NCBI GenBank assembly: GCA_004335835.1 | Contig: RWJK01000281.1 | Span: forward strand, 1-48,947 | Length of the DNA: 48,947 nucleotides | Direction: 5' to 3' | Source: Scenedesmus sp. ARA3 | Lineage: Eukaryota; Chlorophyta; Chlorophyceae; Sphaeropleales; Scenedesmaceae | In this document: positions 47,791-48,947 of the stretch, piece by piece | Layout of the letters: each line of letters begins with the position of its first letter | How positions within the stretch are numbered: the stretch's first letter is position 1 | Made by a program: the position numbers and the translations under genes | The notes under the pieces: model-generated | Database searches by the model: none | Told to the model about the DNA's origin: nothing | What the model saw: the letters and a program-made list of their open reading frames with translations, nothing else

Positions 47791-48821
47791 GCTTCTGCTG
47801 CTGATGGTCCCACATCCTCCCAGTCCTCACTGTCATCATCACCTGCTGCTGCACCTGCTGCTGCTCCTGCTGCTGCTTGCACGGCATGCTTGTGTGCCTG
47901 CTCCTCCTCTTCCTCACCTTCGCTGCTGCTGCTCAGCACTCCAGCAAACACTGCATCATCATCAATACCCGGAGCAGCAGCAGCGGCAGCAGCACCACCA
48001 CCAGCAGCAGCAGCAGCCAGGGTATCAAGGCTAAGGGTCAGCTGCACCGGCACGGCAGCAGCACCAGCTGCAGCTGCAGCAGGTGCGGTGTCCATGGCAG
48101 CTGCAGCATCACTGAATGCTGGCACAGGAGGCAGTTGCCGCTGCTGTGCCAGGGGCGGCTGCGTTTGTGCTGGCTGTGCTGCTGTGCTGCTGCGAGCCAA
48201 ACTGGCTGCCACAGCTGCAGCAGCTGCTGCCCTGGCTGCTTCCAGGGACAAGTCCGGCTGCGAGGCAGCGACCGCGGCAGCACCTGCTGCTGCTGCTGCA
48301 GCAGCGGAGGCAGCAGCAGGAAACAGCCTAACATGGCCGCCATCCTCTGTCTTGATCAGTACTGCTGCTGCTGCCACACCTGGTGCTGCTGGTTGAACCC
48401 CGCCCTCTGCTTTCACAAGCTGCGAAGCGTGCTGCTGCTCCTGCTCTTGCTGCTCCTGCTGCTGCTGGTGGTCAGCCTCCCACACCTTCAGCACACTGCT
48501 GAATGCCGCCAGGCCCTTGACGGCTGCTAAACCGCCCTGGGGCAAAACCCCAGGCTTAAAACCAGCCGCTGAGCCCCGAGCCCTGTCAGCTGCTGCCAGG
48601 TCATCCAGCAGCTTGTCCAGCTTCCTCTTGCGCTTGCTGCCGTAGGGTTTACCAGGGGACCCTGGCCCTAAACCCCAGCCACTGCCGGGGGTTTTGCTGC
48701 CTGCAGGGTCTGCGCTGCCTCCCGACACTGCACTGGCCCTGCTGCCTGCTGGCTGCTGCTGCTGCTGCTGCTGCTTGGCGAAGACAAACTCGCGCGTGTG
48801 CTCTGAAGCCATGTGGCGGCC
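42821..48821 (-). CDS. XPG: DNA repair endonuclease XPG/Rad2 (UVH3-like), 5' end outside window
   Basis: Structure-specific nuclease that makes the 3' incision in nucleotide excision repair. Five exons lie in the window (1,607 codons plus stop): 48821-45597, 45330-45140, 44828-44765, 44374-43617 and 43406-42821. The first begins [16 protein letters not shown], the end of the XPG N domain; the catalytic N region is beyond the right edge. A single 3,225-base exon then codes the spacer, which is very rich in Ala and Gln. The XPG-I domain follows ([11 protein letters not shown] and [12 protein letters not shown], numbered 1094-1126 from the first codon in the window), then LLGSDYTEG and the helix-two-turn-helix ([13 protein letters not shown]). 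A basic/acidic insertion follows, then [29 protein letters not shown] and an RG-rich tail. The spacer holds a UIM, a SIM-like motif and three EDWEDV motifs. Confidence 0.93.
45785..45832 (-). repeat. poly-Gln (CTG/CAG) tract in the XPG spacer
   Basis: Plus-strand ctgctg run encoding a pure Gln stretch on the minus strand. Similar shorter tracts recur at 47541-47570 and 47758-47789 in the same exon. Confidence 0.85.
47136..47216 (-). other. SIM-like plus ubiquitin-interacting motif in the XPG spacer
   Basis: The encoded segment starts [13 protein letters not shown], a hydrophobic core followed by acidic residues as in SUMO-interacting motifs. It continues directly with [14 protein letters not shown], which fits the ubiquitin-interacting motif (acidic start, Ala-x-x-x-Ser core). 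Confidence 0.6.
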
Positions 48822-48947
48822 CTGTCAGAAGAAGCACAATAAGCAGTGCAGGTTCAGACAGTGTATTGCAGATGCTCCAGATGGCAGCGTGTTTCTCAGG
48901 CATGCAAAATAGCAAAAGCAAGCCAACGTGGAAATGTGGCGCAAGTG

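Noticed and set aside
47158..48396. Long plus-strand open frame opposite the XPG spacer
   Set aside because: It is the complement of an Ala/Gln triplet-rich exon; the frame is open because of the repeats. The minus strand has XPG domains and matching splice sites.

Overview
The window is nuclear DNA of a green alga. Almost every gene is split into many short exons with GT...AG (twice GC...AG) introns. The sequence is saturated with CAG/CTG triplets that become Gln, Ala, Ser or Leu runs. Gene content includes a green-lineage photosystem I antenna protein, a plant-type microtubule protein of the TORTIFOLIA1/SPIRAL2 family and a plant-type cyclin B. Candidate polyadenylation signals are of the algal TGTAA type. 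A core chlorophyte (Sphaeropleales/Chlamydomonadales-like) is the likeliest source; the species cannot be named from the sequence.

Layout, left to right. The left edge holds exons of a mitochondrial 2-oxoglutarate dehydrogenase E1 gene on the minus strand (275-2512, running off the left edge). Two minus-strand F-box/leucine-rich-repeat paralogs follow (4534-7383 and 13441-15511). They are copies of one duplicated unit about 8.1 kb apart, and between them sits a plus-strand gene for a secreted WSC-GH16 protein (8681-12076). MCM6 (16344-22665, +) is complete in 13 exons. A 55-base assembly gap (23041-23095) lies in the next intergenic stretch. A complete TORTIFOLIA1/SPIRAL2-like gene in 13 exons (24235-29744, +) and a short unrecognised gene (30228-31302, +) come next. 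About 4.1 kb of G/T-rich DNA without a credible gene separates them from an LHCA-type antenna gene (35428-37978, -), a B-type cyclin (39545-42060, -) and the 3' two-thirds or so of a Rad2/XPG repair endonuclease gene (42821-48821, -) that runs off the right edge.

The genes do not form an operon or a dedicated pathway. Several are linked to the cell cycle and genome maintenance (MCM6 in replication licensing, cyclin B in mitotic entry, XPG in excision repair), and two of these have matching cis-elements: two E2F-like sites before MCM6 and an MSA-like site before cyclin B. Exon joins were checked by splice dinucleotides and reading phase. MCM6, TORTIFOLIA1-like, LHCA, cyclin B and the GH16 gene each close into one uninterrupted frame. 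The F-box/LRR genes do not, and both seem to carry frameshifts.

I see no CRISPR array, prophage, insertion sequence, rRNA or convincing tRNA. The observations most worth following are a SUMO-interaction/ubiquitin-interaction motif pair plus three EDWEDV motifs in the XPG spacer, a lysine at the expected acid/base position of the GH16 domain, and a multi-branched hairpin element beside the assembly gap.
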